Counted from the stretch's first letter, positions 34,790 through 43,311 are shown. The stretch is 64,000 nucleotides of DNA from Flavobacteriaceae bacterium UBA7302 (GCA_002471825.1 DKQS01000001.1:1-64000); one strand, 5' to 3'. Notes: generated by a model from the sequence alone, not told the origin. Translations and numbers: made by a program.

Positions 34790-35961
34790 AAAAACTAGGC
34801 TTGCTACTTTGTTTCCTCTCTTGGACCACAATTGGTCAAGTGAATACTGAAATTCATGTCTATGACATCCTTCAAGAGGGTAACAATGTAAAGCTGAAAA
34901 ATGGAGTAAACATTTCCAACAATAAAGGATACGACAATCAACCTTCCTTTTTCAAAGATGATCAGGTTCTTTTTGCCTACTCAAGAAATGGGGCAACAGA
35001 CATCGTTCTTTATGATTTAAAATCAAAAACTAAAAAATTCCTTTCACAAACACCCAATGGTGGTGAATATTCACCACAACGAATTCCGGGAACTGATGAT
35101 GTTTCGGCCGTTCGATTGGACAACAATGGATATCAGCGTTTTTATGGATACAATACCGCATCTGGTGAGAATAAAGAACTCATTCAGAATTTGAAAGTTG
35201 CCTATCCGACTTGGTATGACGAATCTACAGTGGTGGCTTCCGTAATTGTTAGTGAGAAGTTAGAACTATTCATCTGTGACTTGGTGAAAAATGAATGCAT
35301 TTCTGTTTCCAAGAATGTTGGTAGGTCGGTTAAGAAAATTCCGGGGTCCAACTTGGTAAGTTTTGTAAGTCAGAATGAAAAAAAGGAATGGCTGTTACAA
35401 TCGTTCAATCCCATTTCAAAAAATGTAAAAACCATTACAAACTTAGGAGAAACACAAGATGTTGCTTGGTTACCTGATGGCACGCTTCTTTTTCCTCGAG
35501 GGAATCGAATTTACAAACTGCATCCTCAGAAAGAAAAAGTACCAACCTTGTGGTGGGGATTTACGGATGAAAACATCAACAATATCTCGCGAATGAGTGT
35601 CAACCAAAGCGGAACCAAAATTGCATTAACCGCTGAAGTTTCGCCTCGCTATTTGGCTCAAGAACAATTGGATGCTTATAACAATCGTGATATAGAAGCC
35701 TTTTTAAAACCCTATGCAACCAATGTAAAAGTGTATCGCTATCCAAATACTTTGAGTTACGAAGGAATCGATAACATGCGCAAACGTTACGAGCCATTTT
35801 TTAAAAATACACCTGACTTGAACTGCAAGTTATTGCGACGCATTGTTTACAAGAATCAAGTAATTGATCACGAATTGGTAACCATCAACGGTCGTCAGAT
35901 CAATGCGGTTGCCATTTACACCATGAAAAATGGAAAAATTACTACGGTGACATTTTTATAG
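34786..35961 (+). CDS. Exported beta-propeller/NTF2-like fusion protein
   Basis: Exported protein of 391 residues. A signal peptide ends TTIGQ (res. 18). Residues about 30-285 contain TolB/WD40-like propeller blades with repeated motifs such as FAYSRNGATDIVLYDLKS and VAWLPDGTLLF. The last 100 residues (about 288-391) read as an NTF2/SnoaL-like cone: EQLDAYNNRDIEAFLKPYA, YEGIDNMRKRYEPFF and NAVAIYTMKNGKITTV. The combination is unusual. No catalytic residues are evident. It overlaps the desaturase gene by four bases and is followed after three bases by a channel gene. Confidence 0.8.
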   Translation: MKKLGLLLCFLSWTTIGQVNTEIHVYDILQEGNNVKLKNGVNISNNKGYDNQPSFFKDDQVLFAYSRNGATDIVLYDLKSKTKKFLSQTPNGGEYSPQRIPGTDDVSAVRLDNNGYQRFYGYNTASGENKELIQNLKVAYPTWYDESTVVASVIVSEKLELFICDLVKNECISVSKNVGRSVKKIPGSNLVSFVSQNEKKEWLLQSFNPISKNVKTITNLGETQDVAWLPDGTLLFPRGNRIYKLHPQKEKVPTLWWGFTDENINNISRMSVNQSGTKIALTAEVSPRYLAQEQLDAYNNRDIEAFLKPYATNVKVYRYPNTLSYEGIDNMRKRYEPFFKNTPDLNCKLLRRIVYKNQVIDHELVTINGRQINAVAIYTMKNGKITTVTFL

Positions 35962-35964
35962 CCT

Positions 35965-36588
35965 ATGAAATTTCTGCAATCCAAAAATAGACTAGAAGCA
36001 TTAAGCGATGGTGTTTTTGCCTTTGCAGCTACGCTTATGGTGGTAGATATAGGAAGGACCACAGAATTGCTCTCCCTACAAGAAGGTCTCCCAAATTTCA
36101 TCAGTTTCGCAGCAAGTTTCTTTATCATGATGGCCCTTTGGAAAGTGCATTATAACTTTTTTAGGCGTACCAATTACCTTGATGATCTCATCATTGCTTT
36201 AAACATGATATTCTTGTTTACGGTGTTGTTTTACATTTTTCCGGTGAAAGGTTTACTGGATTCGGCATTACGGCAATCTGAAATCACCATAGATTCCTTT
36301 TCTCAACTTTTTCAGATCTATAGCATTGGTTTTGCCATGATGTTTGGAAGTTTCTCTTTGATGTATTTTAGAGCTTATAAAAAGGATAAGGAAATCGAGA
36401 ATCCTTATGTATTGCTCTTTTACACAAGGCATTTTTTGATTTATGTTTTTGTTGGCCTATTCTCTGCTCTACTGGCCAACCTACAAATCGGATTGCGTTA
36501 TGGGGTTCCTGGATTTATATATGCCATTTTAGGCGTCTTGTGCTATTGGCATTCGGTGGAATTTCAGAAGAAACACTCGCTTGATTAA
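35965..36588 (+). CDS. TMEM175-type potassium channel family protein
   Basis: Inner-membrane protein of 207 residues with about six membrane segments. The first helix carries RLEALSDGVFAFAATLMV, the bacterial TMEM175 (DUF1211) signature, except that the usual phenylalanine before SDG is leucine. Bacterial TMEM175 forms tetrameric potassium-leak channels with isoleucine or leucine gates. The stop overlaps the end of the minus-strand anti-sigma-like gene by four bases (the TTAA sequence serves both). Co-transcription with the desaturase and the propeller gene is likely. Confidence 0.85.
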   Translation: MKFLQSKNRLEALSDGVFAFAATLMVVDIGRTTELLSLQEGLPNFISFAASFFIMMALWKVHYNFFRRTNYLDDLIIALNMIFLFTVLFYIFPVKGLLDSALRQSEITIDSFSQLFQIYSIGFAMMFGSFSLMYFRAYKKDKEIENPYVLLFYTRHFLIYVFVGLFSALLANLQIGLRYGVPGFIYAILGVLCYWHSVEFQKKHSLD

Positions 36589-37001
36589 TTCATTCGGTTT
36601 TGGAAATAGTTTTTCAGAACAACAATTTGCACGATAATCATAACTGCACATAAAAGGATGGCGTAGCTGAATGAATTGGACACATCGAAAGACAAAGACT
36701 CGAAAAGGTTCGGAATTTCGAGATTCGTGTCAATCGATAAATCAATCTTATCCAAAAACTCTTGTGATCTTTTTCCTGCTTTTATAGGAATGAAAAACAA
36801 ACTAACCACTGCAGCGATGATGACAAACCAAACCTTTTTCGAAATCAGGGGCTCATAGCTTATTTTTTGAATCGCTTGCTCAGTCAAGATTGACTTCATG
36901 ATGGCATTGGTAAAATCTACAGAAGGTTTTTCAGCTTCTATTTCTTGAATGTGCTTTTTTGCAAAAGCATCCAACTCGTTGATGTGTTTATTTTCTCCCA
37001 T
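36585..37001 (-). CDS. Putative anti-sigma-like membrane protein
   Basis: Protein of 138 residues with a soluble N-terminus (1-55) and two membrane segments, about 56-73 (VWFVIIAAVVSLFFIPI) and 112-131 (YAILLCAVMIIVQIVVLK). It begins inside the 3' end of the sigma-factor gene with a 14-base overlap. That position and topology are typical of an anti-sigma factor or sigma-linked regulator. The zinc-binding HxxxCxxC motif of ZAS anti-sigma proteins is absent, so the assignment is from context. I have no close family name for it. Confidence 0.72.
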   Translation of the reverse strand: MGENKHINELDAFAKKHIQEIEAEKPSVDFTNAIMKSILTEQAIQKISYEPLISKKVWFVIIAAVVSLFFIPIKAGKRSQEFLDKIDLSIDTNLEIPNLFESLSFDVSNSFSYAILLCAVMIIVQIVVLKNYFQNRMN

Positions 37002-37572
37002 AATGATTTATTAATTCGGGTTCAACATTTTCTTTAACCACAGTTAGCAATCTTTTTCGAGCTCTGTGTAATTTAACCTTTACGTTGGCTTCTGATAAGT
37101 TGGTGACTTCAATAATTTCTTTCAAAGTTAACTCATCAAAATAAAACAACCATAACAAAGAGCGTTCTTCAGAAGGAAGCTTGTTCAAACATTCCTTCAT
37201 CATTCTAGATCGATCCTGACGCTCTATTCCTTGAAGAATGGTTTCAACACTTTGAATTTGATTCATGGTAATATCATTAATCTCATAGGTGTTGTTATGC
37301 TTTTTGTTCTTCTTGATTGCATCCAAACAGGTTCTGTAAGCAATCTTATACAACCAGGTTGAAAATTTAGATTCTCCCTTGAACTTATCAAGATTCTGAA
37401 ATCCTTTGATAAAAGTATCCTGACTAATTTCCTCAGCTTCCTCTCTGTTGTTCGTCATTTTCAACACCATACTATAGATCATATCCTTGTAAGAATCTAC
37501 CAAAAACGCGTACGCATTGGTATCTCCTTTTAGCACCCTATCTATATATTGTTGGTCGTTATTGATTGTCAT
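36988..37572 (-). CDS. ECF RNA polymerase sigma factor
   Basis: Extracytoplasmic-function sigma factor of 194 residues. Region 2 (about 20-90) has the helix NREEAEEISQDTFIKGFQNL and the core-binding segment STWLYKIAYRTCLDAIKK. Region 4 (about 130-180) has LPSEERSLLWLFYFDELTLKEI and the helix-turn-helix NLSEANVKVKLHRARKRL. It overlaps the anti-sigma-like gene. The upstream DNA contains GTAACC-N16-TGTC facing this gene, matched by a divergent copy, so autoregulation is likely. The predicted transcript leader is very short. Confidence 0.92.
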   Translation of the reverse strand: MTINNDQQYIDRVLKGDTNAYAFLVDSYKDMIYSMVLKMTNNREEAEEISQDTFIKGFQNLDKFKGESKFSTWLYKIAYRTCLDAIKKNKKHNNTYEINDITMNQIQSVETILQGIERQDRSRMMKECLNKLPSEERSLLWLFYFDELTLKEIIEVTNLSEANVKVKLHRARKRLLTVVKENVEPELINHYGRK

Positions 37573-37582
37573 TCGAGTTTAA

Positions 37583-37608
37583 GACAGAGAAGTTACTAAA
37601 AAGGTTAC
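37583..37608 (-). promoter_or_regulatory. Predicted ECF-dependent promoter of the sigma gene
   Basis: On the minus strand, GTAACC (37603-37608) and TGTC (37583-37586) are 16 bases apart. The same architecture faces the opposite way at 37685-37710. The -10 motif ends only about 10 bases before the ATG, so the transcript would be almost leaderless. Confidence 0.6.
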
Positions 37609-37684
37609 AACATTTTTGTACTTTTTTTCTTGCTCCATTAATAGGTGTACAGATACAACCTTTCAAAAATAATTTGAAGTTTTT

Positions 37685-37710
37685 GTAACCTTCACGAAAA
37701 ATGTGTCGTC
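37685..37710 (+). promoter_or_regulatory. Predicted ECF-dependent promoter of the DUF6249 gene
   Basis: GTAACC (37685-37690), 16 bases, then CGTC (37707-37710), with a TT after GTAACC as in the divergent copy. The AAC core and CGTC match the general -35/-10 logic of ECF sigma promoters. The DUF6249 ATG is 44 bases downstream. Confidence 0.6.
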
Positions 37711-37753
37711 AAAGCTTCAGAAACAAATCATAAATTAATTTAAATAACAAACA

Positions 37754-38101
37754 ATGGACGGAGAATTATTAATACCAATTAGCTTATTCTTAGCAATTTT
37801 TGGAATCGTATACTTATACCTGTCAACGCGAAACAAAGAACGCTTAGCATTAATTGAAAAGGGAGCAGATGCATCCATCTTTATGAGTAAAGGAAGAAGA
37901 GGCAGCATGTTCGGTAAAGTATTCATCTTAAATTTTGCCTTACTATTAATGGGTATCGGTTTGGGTGTTTTTCTAGGACTTCTTCTAGAAACCTACACAT
38001 CGATGAATTCAGATGCAATTTATCCAGCTTTAATCTTCTTTATGGCAGGTCTCGGATTGTATGTTGGATTCACCATCACTAAAAAATTGGATCAGGAATA
38101 A
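37754..38101 (+). CDS. DUF6249 small membrane protein
   Basis: Inner-membrane protein of 115 residues with three hydrophobic segments: 6-23, 57-78 and 88-107. The second cytoplasmic part carries the NKERLALIEKGAD stretch seen in DUF6249 proteins of Bacteroidota. These often sit next to ECF sigma genes. Here the gene is divergent from the sigma/anti-sigma pair and has a matching promoter, so it is a likely target of that sigma. A hairpin follows at about 38124-38156. No biochemical role is known. Confidence 0.82.
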   Translation: MDGELLIPISLFLAIFGIVYLYLSTRNKERLALIEKGADASIFMSKGRRGSMFGKVFILNFALLLMGIGLGVFLGLLLETYTSMNSDAIYPALIFFMAGLGLYVGFTITKKLDQE

Positions 38102-38123
38102 ACAAACAATTCAAATTCAATTC

Positions 38124-38156
38124 GAAAATCGCCTCTACTCGGGGTGATTTTTTTGT
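38124..38156 (+). terminator. Terminator after the DUF6249 gene
   Basis: AAAATCGCC and GGTGATTTT form a 9-bp stem with one G-U pair, followed by a T-run. Confidence 0.65.
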
Positions 38157-38195
38157 TTAAAAAAGTCAGTATCTTAGTAGCAATCATAAGCAGCT

Positions 38196-39524
38196 GTGAG
38201 TAGCGATTATCAGAATAAAGGTTTTAAGGAATTACTAGACAAGCTTCAACAAGAGAGTTGGCAGCTAGAGCTGATTATTTCTGGTTTTGCCATCTTCGGA
38301 TTGTTCACAGCCTTGCCCGAGTTAAAATTGGCCCTAGACATTGCAAAAAACGAGGAACAAACCTATTACATACCGATTGTAATCTTAGGCCTGACCTCTT
38401 GCGCAATTTTATTGTTCAATTTGCTGATTCATGTGGTCTTAAGAGGTCTTTGGATTGGAGCTCTTGGACTACGCTATGTTTCAGGCGATATTGACTTTGA
38501 AAGTTTAAACTACTCTGAAAAATTCACAAGATTTCTTAAGAAACGAATTGTTTCATTTGATAAATACGTGGCTACCTTAGAAAACTATTGTAGCATCCTA
38601 TTTGCCATTTCCTTCTTGTTGATTTTCTACGTGATTTCCTTGGCAGCCATTCTACTCAGTATTGTTGGTGTAGCCATGTTGATCATTGAAGGAAAGCTTT
38701 TTGGTGAGGGCGTCAGCGATGTTGTAGGTGCCATTCTCATCTTATTCATCATCTTTGGTTCTTTCATGGTATTCCTTGATTTTATAACCCAAGGATTTCT
38801 GAAAAAGAAAAAATGGTTGAGTAAGATTTACTTCCCTTTTTATTGGGTCTTTAGTTTTATAACCTTGTCTTTTTTATACAGACCCTTGGTGTATAACTTC
38901 TTAGACAATCGTTTTACCAAACGTTTGAGTTTCTTCTTGGTACCGATTTATATTTTGATCTTAACCTTGGTTTCCTTCAAATACAAAAACTCGAATTATT
39001 TGGAATCTATCAAACGAAATTCGAACATCTATGTTGACCATCAAGAATATGAAGACAAATTGGTTGAAAAGGACGACTTTGTGAAACGTGCCAGTATTCA
39101 ATCGCAGGTGATTTCTGATCCGTATGTAAAGTTGTTTCGGGTGTTTAATGAGAATATTGAAGACCGCATTTACCAATACAACTCCGGTTTAAAACCCAAA
39201 GAAGATCAAAGAGGATTTGAAACCAGCATTGTTACCTTCAATTCGGGGAATCGCTCCTACCGAAGAATCGATAGCCTATCAAAAAAATACGTTGAAACCT
39301 TTAACAAGGTGCATCAAGTTTATATTGATACCATTGCCTTTCCATCAGATTTTATGTTGAGTAAAAACACAAAGAATCAAACCGGATTCGAGACCTTTTT
39401 AAACATTAAAAATTTGAAAGAAGGAAAACACCTATTACGCTTAAAAAGACTAAGAATTAGAAGAAAGGACACATCTTACATCAACGACGTAACCATACCA
39501 TTTTGGTATTTTAAGAACAATTAA
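38196..39524 (+). CDS. Polytopic membrane protein with a large C-terminal soluble region, unknown
   Basis: Protein of 442 residues starting at GTG 38196. About six membrane segments fill residues 25-265, in two groups of two followed by two, with a loop near 90-125 (GLRYVSGDIDFESLNYSEKF). The last 175 residues are charged and beta-rich and probably lie outside the cytoplasm. I do not recognise a domain. It is followed after nine bases by the exported M28 peptidase gene, so the two may work together at the envelope. Confidence 0.78.
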   Translation: MSSDYQNKGFKELLDKLQQESWQLELIISGFAIFGLFTALPELKLALDIAKNEEQTYYIPIVILGLTSCAILLFNLLIHVVLRGLWIGALGLRYVSGDIDFESLNYSEKFTRFLKKRIVSFDKYVATLENYCSILFAISFLLIFYVISLAAILLSIVGVAMLIIEGKLFGEGVSDVVGAILILFIIFGSFMVFLDFITQGFLKKKKWLSKIYFPFYWVFSFITLSFLYRPLVYNFLDNRFTKRLSFFLVPIYILILTLVSFKYKNSNYLESIKRNSNIYVDHQEYEDKLVEKDDFVKRASIQSQVISDPYVKLFRVFNENIEDRIYQYNSGLKPKEDQRGFETSIVTFNSGNRSYRRIDSLSKKYVETFNKVHQVYIDTIAFPSDFMLSKNTKNQTGFETFLNIKNLKEGKHLLRLKRLRIRRKDTSYINDVTIPFWYFKNN

Positions 39525-39533
39525 TTTAGATAC

Positions 39534-40862
39534 ATGAAGAGAATTACTTTAGCAATCCTGTTGATTTCATCAGTTATTTCAGGACAGACAGACACGAGAA
39601 TCTACGATATCATTCAAAACGTTTCGGAAGAACGACTCAAAAACGATGTCACTACACTTGCCAATTTCGGAACCAGACATACACTCAGCGACACCATTTC
39701 AGACACCCGAGGAATTGGTGCGGCAAGAAGATGGATCAAACAAGAATTCGACAATATTTCTAGAGATTGTAATGGTTGTTTGGAAGTATTTTTTCAAAAC
39801 AATTTCTTCCCAAAAGGCACCAATTCTAGAATTGTCAAAGATGTGAATATCGTAAACGTGGTCGCCATTCAACGCGGTACTAAGTACCCAAACCGATTTA
39901 TTGTAATGAGCGGTGATATCGATTCAAGAATTTCTGATTCCAATAATTATACGGATGATTCACCTGGAGCCAATGATAATGCTACCGGAATGGCTGGCGC
40001 CATGGAAGCTGCGAGAGTCCTGAGCAAATACAAATTTGAGAGTAGCATCATTTATGTAGGGCTTTCAGGAGAGGAACAAGGTTTGTTTGGCGGACAAGGG
40101 CTTGCAAAATATGCCAAAGAAAAAGGATGGGATATTGTAGGTGTCATGAACAATGACATGATTGGAAATATCAAAGGTGTAGATGGCGTAATCGACAATC
40201 GTACCTTTAGAATCTTTAGCGAACCAACACCTCCTACAGAAACGGAAAGACAACGAAGAATGCGTCGTTTTTATGGTGGAGAAGTTGACGGAATTTCTCG
40301 TCAATTGGCCAGATACATTTATAACACTACCAAAACCTATATGCCAGAAATGAATCCAAAAATGATTTATCGATTGGATCGTTTTGGACGTGGTGGACAT
40401 CACAGACCATTCAACGATGTAGGTTTTGCAGGAATTCGAATTATGGAAATGCATGAAAATTACACACAACAGCATCAAGATATTCGAACAGAAAACGGAA
40501 TTGAATATGGCGATAAATTGAAGTTCGTAAACTTTCCGTACACCAAAAAACTAACGGCAGTCAATGCCATCAACCTAGCGGCCATCGCTTGGGCACCACC
40601 CTCTCCAAAAAACGTAAAAATTGGAGGTATTGTAAGACCCGCAGCAAAATTGAAATGGGATGCCGTTGAAGGAGCCAAGGGCTACAAAGTATATTTTAGA
40701 GACACCACCTCACCCACTTGGGATCATTTCATTTACGTTGAAGGTAAGACTGAACATGTTTTAGAGGGAATTGTCATTGACAACTTCTTTTTTGGTGTTG
40801 CCAGCGTAGGAGAAAACGGTCACGAGAGTATTGTATCCTTTCCAACCGGTGTTTACAGATAA
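39534..40862 (+). CDS. Exported M28-family metallopeptidase with a C-terminal FN3-like domain
   Basis: Exported protein of 442 residues with a signal peptide ending VISGQ (res. 18). The M28 core carries metal-ligand blocks SGANDNATG-like SPGANDNATG (Asp148), GLSGEEQGLFGG (Glu180/Glu181), NNDMIG (Asp208) and GGHHRPFND near 302 (His). The first ligand block reads SGDIDSR, with Asp128 where most members have histidine. Residues about 355-440 look like a fibronectin-III-type domain (AKLKWDAVEGAKGYKVYF). Probably an aminopeptidase. It is followed by two further exported enzymes. Confidence 0.87.
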   Translation: MKRITLAILLISSVISGQTDTRIYDIIQNVSEERLKNDVTTLANFGTRHTLSDTISDTRGIGAARRWIKQEFDNISRDCNGCLEVFFQNNFFPKGTNSRIVKDVNIVNVVAIQRGTKYPNRFIVMSGDIDSRISDSNNYTDDSPGANDNATGMAGAMEAARVLSKYKFESSIIYVGLSGEEQGLFGGQGLAKYAKEKGWDIVGVMNNDMIGNIKGVDGVIDNRTFRIFSEPTPPTETERQRRMRRFYGGEVDGISRQLARYIYNTTKTYMPEMNPKMIYRLDRFGRGGHHRPFNDVGFAGIRIMEMHENYTQQHQDIRTENGIEYGDKLKFVNFPYTKKLTAVNAINLAAIAWAPPSPKNVKIGGIVRPAAKLKWDAVEGAKGYKVYFRDTTSPTWDHFIYVEGKTEHVLEGIVIDNFFFGVASVGENGHESIVSFPTGVYR

Positions 40863-40877
40863 TCAACAAACCATCAT

Positions 40878-41672
40878 ATGAGAAAATCAATTTATTTTTT
40901 TGCAGCACTATTCTTAAGCATTACTGCCTGCAAAACATCTGAAAAAAAAGACAAACTATCTGAATCACCACGACACCATGAGTGGATCGATTTACAACGA
41001 TCAGATAGTACCGTTTGCAAAGCCTTTGTCGTGTATCCTGAAAGTGACAAACCCACCAAAAGCGTGATTGTTATCCATGAAAACCGTGGATTGAACAAAT
41101 GGGCACGGACCTTTGCAGATCAGTTGGCACAAAAAGGCTATTTGGTGATTGCGCCAGACCTCATCTCAAATACCGTAGAGGGTATTGAAAAAACAACAGA
41201 TTTTAAAAATTCTGATGAAGCCAGGAAGGCAATTTATGCTTTGGATAAGGATATGGTTACGGCCGATCTAAACAACGCATATAATTATATTAAGAACGAC
41301 AAAGCATCTAACGATGAAGTATCGGTTATGGGATTCTGCTGGGGGGGTTCACAAACCTTTCGATATGCTACCAATAATCCGAATATCAAGGAAGCACTTG
41401 TCTTTTATGGAACAGCCCCAAGAGATTCGACGGTTTTTGCCAACATACAGGCACCAGTATATGGTTTTTATGGCGGAAATGACAATCGTGTGAACTCAAC
41501 CATTGAGGACACAAAGAAATATATGGACAGTAATGAAAAGTCCTATGAATATGTCATCTACGAAGGCGCTGGCCATGCATTCATGCGAAGAGGCGCTGAA
41601 TACAACGGTTCGCCAGAAAACAAAAAAGCTCATGATGAAGCTTGGAAAAAATTGTTAGCAATACTTAAATAA
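40878..41672 (+). CDS. Dienelactone-hydrolase family lipoprotein
   Basis: Alpha/beta hydrolase of 264 residues with a lipoprotein signal, lipobox SITAC (Cys18). The nucleophile elbow is GFCWGG with Cys154, as in dienelactone hydrolases. Aspartate is in YGGNDNRV near 206 and histidine in GAGHAFMRRG near 237. The substrate is unknown; a periplasmic esterase or lactonase is likely. It lies 15 bases after the M28 gene and 12 bases before the M23 gene, so an envelope-enzyme operon is inferred. Confidence 0.9.
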   Translation: MRKSIYFFAALFLSITACKTSEKKDKLSESPRHHEWIDLQRSDSTVCKAFVVYPESDKPTKSVIVIHENRGLNKWARTFADQLAQKGYLVIAPDLISNTVEGIEKTTDFKNSDEARKAIYALDKDMVTADLNNAYNYIKNDKASNDEVSVMGFCWGGSQTFRYATNNPNIKEALVFYGTAPRDSTVFANIQAPVYGFYGGNDNRVNSTIEDTKKYMDSNEKSYEYVIYEGAGHAFMRRGAEYNGSPENKKAHDEAWKKLLAILK

Positions 41673-41684
41673 TCCATCATACAA

Positions 41685-42479
41685 ATGAAGAAGGTTTTGG
41701 TATTAATTCTGATGATGGGTTTGGCTTGTCAACAAGATCTGTCAAAACCTTCTTTTATTTCATTTGCTACCGAGCAAGATTCCCTTGCCGTCTTTGCTAA
41801 AAATAGTTTACCCTGTCCTACGGTTGTAATCATTAAAAATCGTAATACTGAATTTGACTCCATCCTAAACTTTGAAGCTTATGAAAAAAGGGAAATCATG
41901 AGTTTTTCTGCCCAAGAAATGGATTCGCTTACCTTTGTGAAAGACTATGAGGTCCGTATGCTATATGGAAGTTATCCAGCAAAAACTGGTGATACCTCTT
42001 ACAACTATGGGTTGCCTTTTGAAAAAAACAAACGCTACAAAATCATTCAGGGTCACTTTGGAAAATTCTCCCATCAAAGTGATTTCTCAAAGTACGCCAT
42101 CGATTTTAAAATGAAAGTAGGTCAACCTGTTTGCGCGATGCGTGATGCAGTCGTGGTTGGTTTGAAACAGGATTCGAATGAAGGTGGCCGCAATAAAAAG
42201 TATTATGACAAAGCCAATTACATCTTGTTATACCATGAAGACGGAACATTTTCTCAATACGTACATTTAAAATACAACGGGGTTTTGGTCACTATTGGCG
42301 AAAAAGTCAAGAAAGGTCAGGTCATAGGGTATTCGGGAAATACCGGTTATTCCACCACCCCACACCTACACTTCGGAATTTTTAAACCTACCCTAAAGGG
42401 ATTTGTTTCCATTCCATATATCCTAGATTCAATTCCTTCAAATCGCTACATCAAAGGAAAATTCGCATCTAACAACTAA
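41685..42479 (+). CDS. M23-family metallopeptidase lipoprotein
   Basis: Lipoprotein of 264 residues with lipobox GLAC (Cys15). The LytM/M23 domain occupies about 118-250: SKYAIDFKMKVG with Asp140, QYVHLKYNG with His194 and TPHLHFGIF with His227/His229. The His before Asp in the classical HxxxD motif is lysine here, but an SH pair lies seven residues earlier, as in some Bacteroidota M23 proteins. These act on peptidoglycan cross-links or as activators. It ends the M28/DLH/M23 run. Confidence 0.88.
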   Translation: MKKVLVLILMMGLACQQDLSKPSFISFATEQDSLAVFAKNSLPCPTVVIIKNRNTEFDSILNFEAYEKREIMSFSAQEMDSLTFVKDYEVRMLYGSYPAKTGDTSYNYGLPFEKNKRYKIIQGHFGKFSHQSDFSKYAIDFKMKVGQPVCAMRDAVVVGLKQDSNEGGRNKKYYDKANYILLYHEDGTFSQYVHLKYNGVLVTIGEKVKKGQVIGYSGNTGYSTTPHLHFGIFKPTLKGFVSIPYILDSIPSNRYIKGKFASNN

Positions 42480-42571
42480 GCGTTTCTAAATCAATTTCTA
42501 AGCTTTGAATAACAATTGTTAAAAATCTGTTAAACCGAAAGTCTTTTACTCTTTAATAATAGCTTTACTAT

Positions 42572-42579
42572 TATCTTTG
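42572..42579 (+). promoter_or_regulatory. -7 box for the orphan exported protein
   Basis: TATCTTTG, an exact TAnnTTTG match, 18 bases before the TTG start at 42598. Confidence 0.45.
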
Positions 42580-42597
42580 TAATGAATACTTAAAGTT

Positions 42598-43164
42598 TTG
42601 AAAAGATTACTCAACATATCATTTTTTTTCCTCGGTCTAATGAGTGTTGTTGGTCAATCAATATCGGAAGGGAAAATCACAGAGAGTAAATTGAAAAGCT
42701 TTGAGTATTCTAACAAGTTCATTAAAACAAATGGTGATCGCACGTTAAAACAATTGGAACTGTTTGATTTCGAAAACTTCTTTGGATTAAGTCATACTTC
42801 TGAAGAAAAGTTTTCCATAAAAACCAATCAAATCGTTTTGCATCAAAATAAGTTGAGGAGAATTGTTAAGGAAAGAAAAAGAAGCAATGCATCCATTGCT
42901 ATTAAAGTGCAAGAAGATTTCATCATTTATCTTTTAGATAAAATACGATTCATGAACAATGAATTCGACTTTAAGGTAAATGATGTGAATCCTAATACAG
43001 AAATCGTAATTGCAAAGAATAAATTAATTAGACATGTTAAACTTACAAATGACATGGAAATGCAAATAGGGAAACCTATTAAAGTATGGTCAAATTATGA
43101 CGCTTATTTAGACGATATTCTCTTAAGATATAGTCTAAACCTATTAGCAATTAACATTGATTAA
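42598..43164 (+). CDS. Orphan exported protein, unknown
   Basis: Exported protein of 188 residues. A signal peptide (about 1-20, ending VVGQ) is followed by a lysine-rich, mostly helical sequence with no domain I recognise. The start is TTG at 42598; the upstream ATG at 42582 is not usable because it meets a stop after two codons. The gene and its flanks are more AT-rich than the neighbours, and it has its own promoter box and terminator, so it stands apart from the surrounding operons. It may be species-specific or recently acquired. Confidence 0.68.
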   Translation: MKRLLNISFFFLGLMSVVGQSISEGKITESKLKSFEYSNKFIKTNGDRTLKQLELFDFENFFGLSHTSEEKFSIKTNQIVLHQNKLRRIVKERKRSNASIAIKVQEDFIIYLLDKIRFMNNEFDFKVNDVNPNTEIVIAKNKLIRHVKLTNDMEMQIGKPIKVWSNYDAYLDDILLRYSLNLLAINID

Positions 43165-43259
43165 ATGTTAGATGTTATGTTTTAGTAAAGTAATTAGTTT
43201 TTTCATTATTTATGTTTTGAATTAAGTTGTTATAATTTGATTTATTTGTTGATTGAGTG

Positions 43260-43294
43260 GGCATCCTTGTTAGTGGTAAGGATGCCTTTTTTTG
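43260..43294 (+). terminator. Terminator upstream of the YdeI gene
   Basis: Perfect 9-bp stem GGCATCCTT and AAGGATGCC with a 9-base loop and a long T-run, located 95 bases after the orphan gene. Confidence 0.85.
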
Positions 43295-43311
43295 TTTACC
43301 TTTAAACTGTT

